NCBI RefSeq assembly: GCF_025465275.1
Contig: NZ_JAODNK010000144.1
Location: forward strand, 1 to 64,000
Source: Nocardia sp.
GTDB taxonomy: Bacteria > Actinomycetota > Actinomycetes > Mycobacteriales > Mycobacteriaceae
Direction of reading: 5' to 3'
DNA: 64,000 bases
Program-made: the position numbers and the translations under genes
Shown: positions 17,926-25,921 of the stretch, one piece after another
Layout: every line of letters starts with the position of its first letter
How positions within the stretch are numbered: position 1 is the first letter of the stretch
The notes under the pieces: generated by a model
What the model was told of the DNA's origin: nothing
The model's database searches: none
The model's input: the letters and a program-made list of their open reading frames with translations, nothing else

Positions 17926-17952
17926 CTTTGCGAACCTCTTTGCTGCCCTTTC
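17926..17952 (+). promoter_or_regulatory. CTTTG/CTTTC direct repeats before the second PfkB gene, candidate DeoR operator
   Basis: CTTTG occurs at 17926 and 17938 and CTTTC at 17948, giving pitches of 12 and 10 bp. E. coli AgaR, a DeoR protein of the same pathway, recognises TTTC-rich direct repeats (general knowledge). The site lies in the only gap inside the rightward catabolic run and may mark an internal promoter. The motif is short, so chance is possible. Confidence 0.3.
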
Positions 17953-18002
17953 GCGAGGTTTGGGGGTTGCGTCCGTTGCTCGGACGTGGACTAGCTGTAG
18001 TG

Positions 18003-18938
18003 GTGATCCTCACCGTGACCATGAACCCCGCCTACGACATGACGTACCGGGTCGAGCATTTCGAGCGGGGTCGCGCCCATCGGGTGCGGTCGGTGGACCA
18101 GCGGCTCGGCGGTCGCGGCATCAATGTGAACCGGGTGCTCAATCAGCTGGGCAAGTACGCGCGCGCGACCGGATTCTCGGACCACTCCTTCGCCGCAGCG
18201 GCCGAACTGGAAATGCCGGTCGATTTTGTGCACGCGCTGCCGTGGGTGCGGCGCACCGTGGTGATCAGCGAATCCGATGACGGCACCGCCACCGCGCTGT
18301 GGGAGCCCGGGCCGCGTATCTCCGAACCGCACGCCGTCGACCAGTTGCGGGTGCGCGTGGCCGGAATGCTGTCGGATATGAGCGGCATGGTTGTCGCCGG
18401 ATCACTGCCCGGCGGTGTCGACGCCGGCATGCCCGCCGAACTCGCCCGCACCGCCGTGCGCGCGGGGGTGCCCACCATCTGTGATGTCGACGGCGCGGCG
18501 CTCGAACTCTCCGCCAAGGTGCCCGGGGTGGTGCTCATGCCCAATATCGAGGAATTGGAACGTCTCACCGGGCGTCCCGCCACCACCGCCTCGGAAATCC
18601 TGGCCGCCGTGGAGCCGCTCATCGCGGACGGCGTCGGCGCCGTCATCGTCACCCGCGGTGGGCTCGGCATGATCGCCGTGACCGGTACCAGAGCGTGGTC
18701 CGCCGCGCTCCCACAAGCCCTCGCGGGGAATCCCACCGGCGCGGGAGACGCCGCCGTCGCCGCCGTCATCGCGGGCCTGTCCGCCAACCCCGCCCCGCAT
18801 TGGCCGACCCTCCTCATCGACGCGGTCGCCACCTCCGCGGCCGCCGTCGTCATCCCGGTCGCGGGCGAGATAGATCGCGTCCTCCGCGACCGCCTCACCC
18901 CGACAGTCCGCGTCCGCGAACTCGAACCCGTTTCCTAG
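18003..18938 (+). CDS. PfkB-family hexose-phosphate kinase 2 (paralogue of the 16095 gene)
   Basis: A 311-residue sugar-phosphate kinase clearly paralogous to the kinase at 16095 along its whole length (same MILTVT.NPAYD start, NPTGAGDAAVAAVIAGLS near the end). The usual GGKGIN signature reads GGRGIN, a Lys to Arg change that its sister lacks. The second of two adjacent GTG codons (18003) is chosen by alignment with the sister start. The last 30 codons are tandemly duplicated downstream of the stop. It may act on fructose-1-P or tagatose-6-P; the pathway needs only one such kinase. Confidence 0.87.
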   Translation: MILTVTMNPAYDMTYRVEHFERGRAHRVRSVDQRLGGRGINVNRVLNQLGKYARATGFSDHSFAAAAELEMPVDFVHALPWVRRTVVISESDDGTATALWEPGPRISEPHAVDQLRVRVAGMLSDMSGMVVAGSLPGGVDAGMPAELARTAVRAGVPTICDVDGAALELSAKVPGVVLMPNIEELERLTGRPATTASEILAAVEPLIADGVGAVIVTRGGLGMIAVTGTRAWSAALPQALAGNPTGAGDAAVAAVIAGLSANPAPHWPTLLIDAVATSAAAVVIPVAGEIDRVLRDRLTPTVRVRELEPVS

Positions 18939-18955
18939 CGGCTGCAGGCGGCCCC

Positions 18956-19064
18956 TCGTCATCCCGGTCGCGGGCGAGATAGATCGCGTCCTCCGGGATC
19001 GCCTCACCCCGACGGTTCGCGTGCGCGAACTCGAACCTGTTTCCTAGCGGCTGCCGGCAGCGAC
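18956..19064 (+). repeat. Tandem duplicate of the 3' end of the second PfkB gene (non-coding remnant)
   Basis: From 18956 the sequence repeats the last 30 codons and stop of the upstream kinase gene (18847 onward) at a 109 bp offset. Over those codons I count six differences, all at third positions and all synonymous, including one in each of Arg, Asp, Thr and Pro codons and two in Val codons. The copy sits after the true stop, has no start and is not in frame with a gene. The CGTCATCCCGG inside the gene also begins the inverted repeat that follows, offering an 11 bp homology for recombination. Confidence 0.85.
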
Positions 19065-19068
19065 TCTC

Positions 19069-19157
19069 GTCATCCCGGCGCGCTTTTGGCTGGGATCCAC
19101 ACCGTTGAGGCCGCACGGCAGCGGTGGATCCCGGGCCAAAAGCATGCCGGGATGACG
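19069..19157. repeat. REP-like inverted repeat (CGTCATCCCGG ... CCGGGATGACG)
   Basis: Left arm 19069-19100 and right arm 19124-19157 are imperfect inverted copies (CGTCATCCCGGCGCGC, TTTTGGCTGGGATCCAC against the reverse), with a 23 bp loop. The arms could form a long hairpin after the catabolic operon. A related sequence occurs at 52791, so this is a dispersed repeat family rather than a unique terminator. Confidence 0.75.
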
Positions 19158-19219
19158 GGGTTGTGCTGCGGCGGCGTGGTTTCGGGGTCGGGGGTGGGTG
19201 ACGGGGTAAATTCGGTGGG

Positions 19220-19627
19220 ATGTCGGACCTCCGATTGCCGCCCGATCAGGGGCCGGACCTGGACGAGACATACCGAATGCCGCGGGCGGTGCGCGCGGCA
19301 CAAATAATCGCGGTCGGGATGGCCGTGGTGGGGATGCTGTGTACCGCATCGTCCGGATGGTTGCTGGGGGCCCGGTCCGCGGTTGAGACGGCCGTACCGT
19401 TCCTGCCCAGCTGGTTGCTCGGTCTGGTGGGATTGACCTTCCAGTCCGTGGGGCAGTCGGTGCGGATCGGGGCGATTCTGCTGGCCGCGCTGGATATGTT
19501 CTGGACGGTGCCGTCCATTACCGAGGGGCATCCGCCGGGGCCGCTCGGGCCCATCAGCGCACTCGCGGTGATCGTGCTGCTCTTTCGCCGGGAGGCCCGG
19601 GATTGGTTCGAACCCGCCGCTTGGTGA
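19220..19627 (+). CDS. Hypothetical small membrane protein
   Basis: 135 residues, function not recognised. After a polar, acidic N-terminus (residues 1-22) there are three or four hydrophobic segments at about 25-50, 60-80, 82-100 and 108-122, ending in RREARDWFEPAAW. The shape resembles small actinobacterial integral membrane proteins of unknown role. It stands alone, between the REP-like repeat and the NMT1-type transporter operon, 99 bp before the latter. Codon use is typical for the genome. Confidence 0.65.
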   Translation: MSDLRLPPDQGPDLDETYRMPRAVRAAQIIAVGMAVVGMLCTASSGWLLGARSAVETAVPFLPSWLLGLVGLTFQSVGQSVRIGAILLAALDMFWTVPSITEGHPPGPLGPISALAVIVLLFRREARDWFEPAAW

Positions 19628-19726
19628 GGCTTCGGTAACCGCCTTCGGTGATTGCTCGTAACAAGCTCGACATTTCGTCCCCTGATTCGCAATGTCCGCG
19701 CAATTCCCGGCTCCTACTGTGGCCCT

Positions 19727-20554
19727 ATGAGTTCGGAAGTCGGCCCAGTGAGTTCGGACGTTGCCGCCGGAGGAACAGGCATTCATATCAGCGGGTTGAG
19801 CAAGACCTTCCGGTCCGGGCGGCGCAGTGTCGCCGCGCTGGACGCGGTGGACCTGCATACCGCGCAGGGCACGTTCCTGTCGCTGCTCGGCCCGTCCGGG
19901 TGCGGAAAGTCCACCATCCTGCGCATCCTGGCCGGACTCGACACCCCGAGCGCCGGCACCGCCCGCATCAATGGCGAGACCCCGGCCGAGCTGCGGCGGC
20001 GGCACGAATTCGGGATCGCCTTCCAGGATTCGGCGCTGCTGCCGTGGCGCAGCGTGGAATCCAATATCAAGCTGCCGCTGCAGGTCGCGGGTTTGCCCGC
20101 CGATCCGAAGCTGATCGCGGACCTGGTGGCGCTGGTCGGCCTCGAAGGCTTCGAGAAGGCCAAGCCCGCACAGCTGTCCGGCGGTATGCGGCAACGAGTT
20201 TCGATCGCGCGCGCCCTGGTGGTGAAACCTACCATCCTGCTGCTCGACGAACCCTTCGGCGCCCTCGACGATATGACGCGCCAGCGGCTGAACCTGGAAC
20301 TGCTGCGCATCTGGACCGAAAAGCCCGCCACCACACTGATGGTCACGCACGGCATTGCCGAAGCGGTCTTCCTCTCCGATGTGGTGGCGGTCATGAGCCC
20401 GCGTCCCGGACGCGTGGTCGAGATGGTCGATATCGACCTCCCGCGCCCGCGCACGCCCGAGATGATGCGCACTCCCGAATTCCACAAACTCTGCGATTAC
20501 CTCTCCGAACTGCTGTTCGGCCGCACCGGACAGGGCGGGGTGGTCGCGGAATGA
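19727..20554 (+). CDS. ABC importer ATPase, nitrate/sulfonate/taurine (SsuB/TauB) family
   Basis: A 275-residue ATPase. Walker A LGPSGCGKSTILR is at about 56-67, the Q-loop in FQDSALLPWR, the signature LSGGMRQRVSIARAL, Walker B ILLLDEPFGALDD and the switch His in VTHGIAEAVFL. This family powers uptake of sulfonates, thiamine precursors, riboflavin or similar small solutes. The start at 19727 is the ATG directly ahead of the aligned family N-terminus; an in-frame upstream ATG adds a non-homologous stretch. It overlaps the first permease by ATGA. Confidence 0.88.
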   Translation: MSSEVGPVSSDVAAGGTGIHISGLSKTFRSGRRSVAALDAVDLHTAQGTFLSLLGPSGCGKSTILRILAGLDTPSAGTARINGETPAELRRRHEFGIAFQDSALLPWRSVESNIKLPLQVAGLPADPKLIADLVALVGLEGFEKAKPAQLSGGMRQRVSIARALVVKPTILLLDEPFGALDDMTRQRLNLELLRIWTEKPATTLMVTHGIAEAVFLSDVVAVMSPRPGRVVEMVDIDLPRPRTPEMMRTPEFHKLCDYLSELLFGRTGQGGVVAE

Positions 20555-21369
20555 TCGGCGTGGCAACGGAAGACGAGACAACACGCACCCGCGAACGGTC
20601 CGCGCTGCGCGCCCTGCTCCCCTCGACCGGGCTCGGCGGACTCACGGGGATCGTGGCACTGGTCGCGGTCTGGGCGCTGCTGGCGGCCATGAAGGTGGCC
20701 AATGGCACCATCCCGGGACCGTGGCTGGTGCTGCACACCATGTACAGCGACGGCTGGGCGCTGTACGGCCCCAACTTCCGGGTCACGGCACAGGGTGCGC
20801 TGCAAGGGTTCCTGTGGGGCAATACGCTCGCCATCGTGCTGGCGCTGCTGGTCGTGCTCATTCCACCGATCGAAATGCTGGTCACCCAGCTGGCCATCCT
20901 CAGCTACTGCACGCCGCTGCTGGCGCTCGGGCCGATCATTCTGGTGGTCTTCGGCGGGCGCACCCCGACGGTGTTCCTGGCCGCCATGTACTGCTTCTTT
21001 CCCACCATGGTCGGCGCGGTGACCGGGCTGCGATCGGCCGACAGCACCAGTCTCGATCTGGTGCGCGCGTACGGCGGCGGGCGCTGGCAGCGCATGCGGC
21101 AGGTGCAGCTCATTGCCGCGCTGCCGAATACCCTGGCGGCCTTGAAGATTGCCGCGCCATCCGCGGTGCTGGGCGCGATCATCGGCGAATATCTGGGCGG
21201 TGTCGACAGCGGTATCGGCGTGGCCCTGACCGCCGCGCAGACCTCCTACAATGTGCCGCGCACCTGGGGCATGGCCCTGGCCGCCGCCGCCCTGGCCGGA
21301 CTCGGCTATGCCGTCATCGCCCTGGTGGCGCGCCTGGCGCTGCCGTGGACCCGAGCCGAGGCGCAATGA
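20551..21369 (+). CDS. ABC importer permease 1, SsuC/TauC family
   Basis: A 272-residue permease with about six helices and the EAA-type loop RAYGGGRWQRMRQVQLIAALP. The conserved SAVLGAIIGEYLGG segment is typical of the NMT1/SsuC-associated permeases. Starts by ATGA overlap with the ATPase gene and ends by ATGA overlap with a second permease, so the three are co-translated. Two different permeases with one ATPase are unusual next to SsuABC, which uses one permease as a homodimer, but occur in thiamine-precursor and related systems. Confidence 0.87.
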   Translation: MIGVATEDETTRTRERSALRALLPSTGLGGLTGIVALVAVWALLAAMKVANGTIPGPWLVLHTMYSDGWALYGPNFRVTAQGALQGFLWGNTLAIVLALLVVLIPPIEMLVTQLAILSYCTPLLALGPIILVVFGGRTPTVFLAAMYCFFPTMVGAVTGLRSADSTSLDLVRAYGGGRWQRMRQVQLIAALPNTLAALKIAAPSAVLGAIIGEYLGGVDSGIGVALTAAQTSYNVPRTWGMALAAAALAGLGYAVIALVARLALPWTRAEAQ

Positions 21370-22196
21370 GAAACGAGCACGCCATAAAAACACTGAAGGC
21401 TTTGCAGGTGCTGCGGCCCATCGGGAAATTCCTGCTGCCACTGGTGGTTTCGCTGATCCTGCTGGTGGTGCTCTGGTACGGCTTCCTGGCGCTGTACCCG
21501 CAGGTCGGCCTGGTCGGCAAGAGTCCCGGCGATGTCTGGACCTACCTGGTGACCGGTCCGACCTCGGATACGGCCCGGCACGCGCTCTTCGGTGAAATGC
21601 GAATCACGCTGCGCGACGCCACCATCGGCTTCGCCTTCGGCATGGGCGGCGCGCTGGTGGTGGCCGCACTCTTCGTCGGCGTACCCGCCATAGCGCAGGC
21701 ATTCATGCCGGTCGCCATGCTGCTGCGCTCGGTGCCGCTGGTGGCGCTCACCCCGATCATCGTGCTGGTATTCGGTCGCGGCCTGCTCGGCGTCAGCGTC
21801 CTGGCGGCCATCGTGGTCTTCTTCCCCGCACTGGTCATGATCATGACCGGCTTGCGCGGCGCTCCCCGCCAGGCCATGGAACTTGTTGCCGCATACGGCG
21901 GCTCATCGTGGACAGCCATGCGCATGGTCTCGGTCCCCGCAGCGCTCCCATCGGTCTTCGCGGCCGCACGAGTCTCGGTTCCGGGCGCGCTCATCGGCGC
22001 ACTCCTCGGTGAATGGCTCGGCAGCGGAACAGGATTGGGCGCCGGCCTGATCCGAGCTATTCCCACCTTCCAGTACAACCGCCTCTGGGCATCGATCGCC
22101 TTGGTCACCGTCGTCTCGGTCTGCGCCTACGCGGTAGTAGGCGTCCTGGAAAATCTGGTCCTCGCCCGCTTCGCCCCCCAGCGCGGACAGGACTGA
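21366..22196 (+). CDS. ABC importer permease 2, SsuC/TauC family
   Basis: A 276-residue permease with six helices and the cytoplasmic loop AAYGGSSWTAMRMVSVPAALP, diverged from but homologous to permease 1. It likely forms a heterodimer with it. The SVPGALIGALLGEWLGSGTG segment near the C-terminus matches the family. It ends 6 bp before the stop of the convergent DUF4345-like gene. The solute-binding protein of this importer is encoded 1.1 kb downstream, after an AraC regulator. Confidence 0.87.
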   Translation: MRNEHAIKTLKALQVLRPIGKFLLPLVVSLILLVVLWYGFLALYPQVGLVGKSPGDVWTYLVTGPTSDTARHALFGEMRITLRDATIGFAFGMGGALVVAALFVGVPAIAQAFMPVAMLLRSVPLVALTPIIVLVFGRGLLGVSVLAAIVVFFPALVMIMTGLRGAPRQAMELVAAYGGSSWTAMRMVSVPAALPSVFAAARVSVPGALIGALLGEWLGSGTGLGAGLIRAIPTFQYNRLWASIALVTVVSVCAYAVVGVLENLVLARFAPQRGQD

Positions 22197-22202
22197 CACC
22201 GA

Positions 22203-22568
22203 TCATGCGGCAGCGCACAGCAAACCGGCCGCGAGCAGCTCCACACCGCAGTAGAACCAGACGGGATAGAACCCGACGGAGCGGTCGAGCACGCGGGAAA
22301 TAATGCGCCCGGCGGCCATTCCGCCCAGCGCGGCGGCCACCGCGATGACCGCTCCCGTACGGATGCCACCCACATTCGCGGCCGCCGCACCCAGCAGTGC
22401 CGCGACGGCAATGCCGAATCCGCCGTACACGGCCCGGATTTCCGAACGGGCCACCGGCGTCTCGACCCGGAAACCGAAGGGCTGCACCACGGCTGCGGGT
22501 GCGGCCAGGGCATAGCCACCCATCAGGAGAAAGAACACCGCGACGGCGGTGATCAAGACGGCATCCAC
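22203..22568 (-). CDS. Small membrane protein, DUF4345-like
   Basis: 121 residues with four hydrophobic segments separated by short loops, including FGFRVETPVARSEIRAVYGG, a pattern seen in DUF4345 proteins. Function unknown. The start is GTG 22568, chosen because GGGAGG lies 4 bp upstream on the minus strand; an ATG eight codons further upstream has no such site. It is divergent from the AraC gene with a 48 bp gap and convergent with the permease gene. Confidence 0.65.
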   Translation of the reverse strand: MDAVLITAVAVFFLLMGGYALAAPAAVVQPFGFRVETPVARSEIRAVYGGFGIAVAALLGAAAANVGGIRTGAVIAVAAALGGMAAGRIISRVLDRSVGFYPVWFYCGVELLAAGLLCAAA

Positions 22569-22616
22569 GAGGCCTCCCGGGCACTTGTGCACGGCCGCGA
22601 CCTGCGGCCATATGCG

Positions 22617-23237
22617 ATGATCGCCACTGTGCAGGATGTTCCGCTTCCGGAATCGTGCTATCCCGCGACGATCTGGCTCGGGCCGGGATACGCGGTCTAC
22701 CTCGGCCCGTCACTGCGCCTGGATGCGCACTCCGGATCGGTGCACTGCCTCGCGGTGGGCGTCGACGCGCCGTTCACGCTGCGGACCGCCGACGGCACCG
22801 AACGGGTGGTGCGTAGTGCGCTCATTCCGCCGCGCACCACACATCAGGTCATTGCCGGTGGGGAGCGGATGCTCTTCTTCTATATCGATCCGGTGGCCAT
22901 GGATCCGCGGATCGATACCGCGCTGAAGGCGATTCGCGCCGATTTCGCTGTCAACCCGACGGCGGCCGAACTCGCCGCCGCGGCGCATCTTTCGGTCTCC
23001 CGATTCCTGCATCTGTTCTCGGCGGAGACCGGGACCACTTTCCGCCGCTACCGGCTCTGGTCACGGATGGCGCACGTCGCGCGGGCCGTCAGCGGCGGCG
23101 CTGATTTCACCACGGCGGCAATCGAAGCCGGATTCGCGTCGCCGAGTCATTTCAGCGATACCTTCCACGCCATGTTCGGACTGACCGCCAGCGCGTTGCT
23201 GCCCGGGACCCGGGTGGTAGTGGAAATGCGAAAGTAA
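22617..23237 (+). CDS. AraC-family transcriptional regulator
   Basis: A 206-residue regulator. The N-terminal half is a cupin-like sensor (SVHCLAVGVDAPFTL, then IPPRTTHQVIAGGERMLFF). The C-terminal AraC DNA-binding domain (about 120-200) has two helix-turn-helix units, the first in AELAAAAHLSVSRFLHLFSAETGTTF and the second in TTAAIEAGFASPSHFSDTFHAMFG. It lies inside the importer gene group, 34 bp before the binding-protein gene on the same strand, and probably controls it and the divergent membrane gene. Effector unknown. Confidence 0.85.
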   Translation: MIATVQDVPLPESCYPATIWLGPGYAVYLGPSLRLDAHSGSVHCLAVGVDAPFTLRTADGTERVVRSALIPPRTTHQVIAGGERMLFFYIDPVAMDPRIDTALKAIRADFAVNPTAAELAAAAHLSVSRFLHLFSAETGTTFRRYRLWSRMAHVARAVSGGADFTTAAIEAGFASPSHFSDTFHAMFGLTASALLPGTRVVVEMRK

Positions 23238-23271
23238 AACGATGGAAACTGAAACACCCTAGATTCGGGAC

Positions 23272-24381
23272 ATGAGTCGTACGTCTTGGCCGGTTCCGGT
23301 CTCTCCGCTGTCCCTGGATCGGCGATCCTTCTTCCGTTTTGCCGGGCTGACCGCCGGCCTGGTCGCCGGTGGCGGAGTCCTTGCCGCCTGCGGTAAGGAC
23401 TCGTCCGGGTCGAACAATGGCACCACCAGTGACGGGTCGAAATACGGGACGGTGGCTGTGCAGCTGTCCTGGTTGAAGAACATCGAATTCGCGGGAGAGT
23501 ACTTCGCCGATTCGAAGGGCTACTTCAAGGATGCCGGATTCGGATCGGTGAATCTGGTCGCGGGCGGCGCTGCGAGCACCTCCGTGGAGGCCGGTCTGAC
23601 CACCGGCAAGATCTGGATCGGCATGTCCGCGCCGCAGACCACCGCGCCCGCGGTGCTGGAGGGCCTGAACGCCAAGATCGTCGGCGCCACGTATCAGAAG
23701 AACCCCTTCTGCATTGTCAGCTCCGCCGCGAAGCCCATCCACTCGCCGCAGGATATGAAGGGCCGCAAGATCGGTGTGCAGGACACCAATCAGCTCATCT
23801 TCAATGCGCTGCTGACCGCGAACGGCATGTCGCCGAGTGACGTCACCATCGTGCCGGCGCAGTTCGATCCGTCGCCGCTCGCCAACGGTGAGGTCGACGG
23901 CTGGGTCAGCTACGTCACCAATGAGCCGATCACCTTGGCCAGCAAGGGATTCGCCAATGCCAACTTCCTCTTCGCGGACTACGGGCTACCGCTCGTCGCC
24001 GAATCGCTCACCGTGAATCAGCGGACGATCGACAGCGAGCGCGAGAAGCTGAAGGCCTGGCTGGTCGCCGATATCAAGGGCTGGCGGGACGCGGTCGCCA
24101 ATTCCGCCGAGGCGGCACGGCTGGCCGTCGAGGTGTACGGCAAGGATCAGCGGCTCGAACTCGGAGAGCAGACCAAGGAGGTCACGGCGCAGAACGGTCT
24201 TGTCGTCTCGCCGGAGTCGCAGGCCAATGGGCTGTTCACCATGTCGGACGATCTCATCGCGAAAAACATTGCGGCGCTCGGCAAGGCCAAGATCGACATC
24301 ACGGCCGACAAGCTCTTCGATATGTCGATTCTCAAAGAGGTCTACGCGGAGCATCCCGAGCTGAAGACGCCGATCTCCTGA
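23272..24381 (+). CDS. NMT1/THI5-like solute-binding lipoprotein of the ABC importer, Tat-exported
   Basis: A 369-residue binding protein. The N-terminus has a twin-arginine motif (DRRSFFRFAGL) and a clear lipobox LAAC at about residue 42, so it is exported folded and lipid-anchored. The start of the mature domain, VQLSWLKNIEFAGEYFAD followed by KGYFKDAGF, is typical of NMT1/THI5-like proteins that bind pyrimidine precursors, riboflavin-like or related heterocycles. It ends 1 bp before the stop of the convergent xdhC-like gene. Given the ureide-pathway neighbours, a purine-derived ligand is a reasonable guess. Confidence 0.88.
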   Translation: MSRTSWPVPVSPLSLDRRSFFRFAGLTAGLVAGGGVLAACGKDSSGSNNGTTSDGSKYGTVAVQLSWLKNIEFAGEYFADSKGYFKDAGFGSVNLVAGGAASTSVEAGLTTGKIWIGMSAPQTTAPAVLEGLNAKIVGATYQKNPFCIVSSAAKPIHSPQDMKGRKIGVQDTNQLIFNALLTANGMSPSDVTIVPAQFDPSPLANGEVDGWVSYVTNEPITLASKGFANANFLFADYGLPLVAESLTVNQRTIDSEREKLKAWLVADIKGWRDAVANSAEAARLAVEVYGKDQRLELGEQTKEVTAQNGLVVSPESQANGLFTMSDDLIAKNIAALGKAKIDITADKLFDMSILKEVYAEHPELKTPIS

Positions 24382-24382
24382 T

Positions 24383-25408
24383 TCAGGAGACCAGCGACGA
24401 ATGCTGGCTGATCGAGCCGCCGAGACTGGACAGCGGCTCGGCAGTGGTCTCATTGCGGACCGCCAGCAATTCGGCGGTGATGGACACCGCGGTCTCGGCG
24501 GGGGTGCGAGCACCCAGATCCAGCCCCGCCGGGGAACGCAGGCGCGAGAGGGTTTCGTCATCGAAGCCGCCGGCCTGCAGCGCCTCCATGCGATGGGCGT
24601 TCGCGGCCGTCGAACCCAGCGCGGCCAGGAAGCCCAGCTCGGGTAGTCGCAGCGCGATGGTGAGCAGCGGGATCTCGAATTTGGCGTCGTGCGAGAGCAC
24701 CACCACCGCTGTGCTGGAGGTGATTTCCCCCGCCGCCGCCAGGGTGTTCAGATAGCGGTGCGGCCAATCGACCACCACTTCGCAGCCGGGATAGGCATCG
24801 GCATTGGCGAAGGTGGAGCGGGCATCGACAACCGTCACCCGATAGCCGAGCAGTTTGGCCTGGATCGCGAGCGCACCGGCAATCGCATTGGCGCCCACGA
24901 TGATCATGCGCGGGGGCCGGGTGAACGAGGAGACGAACACATCCGAATCCGGCAGCGACACCAGCTCGGTGCCGTGCTTGCGATCGGTGATCAGATGCTG
25001 CCCGATCACATCGGCATCGTTGTGCCACACCACCGTGAACACGGTGACCTGACGCTGCGCCACCATATCGGCGGCCACATCGGGGAACTCGGGAAAATGC
25101 CTGCGTGAGAATGGTTCCGTGAACACATCGAGGGTGCCGCCGCAATCCATCCCGGCATCCAGGCCACTGCCGGGCGCGAAGCGGTGCAGCCCGCGCCGGC
25201 CGGTCCGCGCGGCCTCCAGGGCCGCCTCGTAGGCCGCGGCCTCCGCGCAGCCCGCCGAGACCGACCCGAAGGCCCGGCCCTCCGCATCGACGACCATCGC
25301 CGCACCGATCGGCAGGGGTGTGGGGCCGACCGTCCGCACCAGGGTGGCCAAGCCGCCCGTTCGCCCGCTGTGCCATACGCGTAGCAGGTCGTCGACGATA
25401 TCCCGCAT
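24383..25408 (-). CDS. XdhC/CoxI-family molybdenum-enzyme maturation factor
   Basis: A 341-residue XdhC-like protein. The N-terminal domain holds ATLVRTVGPTPLPIGAAM, GSVSAGCAE and the conserved MDCGGTLDVFTEP; the C-terminal Rossmann domain holds PPRMIIVGANAIAGALA and VVVLSHDAKFEIPLL. XdhC proteins load sulfurated molybdenum cofactor into xanthine dehydrogenase or CO dehydrogenase-type enzymes. No dehydrogenase subunit is present in this window. It is divergent from uraD across a 513 bp gap, which suits a purine-degradation role. Confidence 0.85.
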   Translation of the reverse strand: MRDIVDDLLRVWHSGRTGGLATLVRTVGPTPLPIGAAMVVDAEGRAFGSVSAGCAEAAAYEAALEAARTGRRGLHRFAPGSGLDAGMDCGGTLDVFTEPFSRRHFPEFPDVAADMVAQRQVTVFTVVWHNDADVIGQHLITDRKHGTELVSLPDSDVFVSSFTRPPRMIIVGANAIAGALAIQAKLLGYRVTVVDARSTFANADAYPGCEVVVDWPHRYLNTLAAAGEITSSTAVVVLSHDAKFEIPLLTIALRLPELGFLAALGSTAANAHRMEALQAGGFDDETLSRLRSPAGLDLGARTPAETAVSITAELLAVRNETTAEPLSSLGGSISQHSSLVS

Positions 25409-25921
25409 CTACTTGCTCCCGATCACCGTGTGCCGCACGGGTAGTCCCTATCGATCCCCGTCGCAAGGTCATCACACGTGACGCACACCATATCCGCTCT
25501 TCCGCGCAAATAAGTCCCGGCCCCAGAATTTCCCGTGGCATTCACACAAGCGCCCGCTCGGTGCTTCGGACCGAGCACAATCAAGGATGCGGTATCTCCA
25601 ACAGTGGCAATCCCGCGCGCAGTAATCCCCATGCGAGTAATCCCCACCGAGGTTGTCCCCGCCGCAACTTTGTGGTGCGGGCGGACATCTCCCGTTCGCA
25701 ACCTGTTCTTCCTCGTTCCGAGGGCAATGCGAGGGGTTTGCGAGACCGGGCGGATTCCCTCCTCGGCCAGCGCCTTCGGCATGCCGCAACGATCGCCGGC
25801 GCTGGTCGCCGGCACTGTCCCATCGCAGCATTCGGAGCTCATGCCCGAGAGGGTAGCGCCGCGCGCCGATATTCGCTGCTCGAGTGGCGTAGGCGGTATT
25901 CATGACCGATCCTGGAGGGTG
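25409..25921. other. 513 bp divergent region between xdhC-like and uraD genes, no confident gene
   Basis: This gap must contain the two divergent promoters but is long for that. It holds open frames on both strands (minus-strand 25423-25842 and a plus-strand frame continuous with uraD), neither with a recognisable domain or convincing codon bias. On the minus strand, GGGATTACT occurs twice 15 bp apart near 25625-25645, with a third relaxed copy GGGATTGCC, encoding a short Gly-Ile-Thr repeat. It could be a decayed gene or a regulatory region. Confidence 0.4.
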
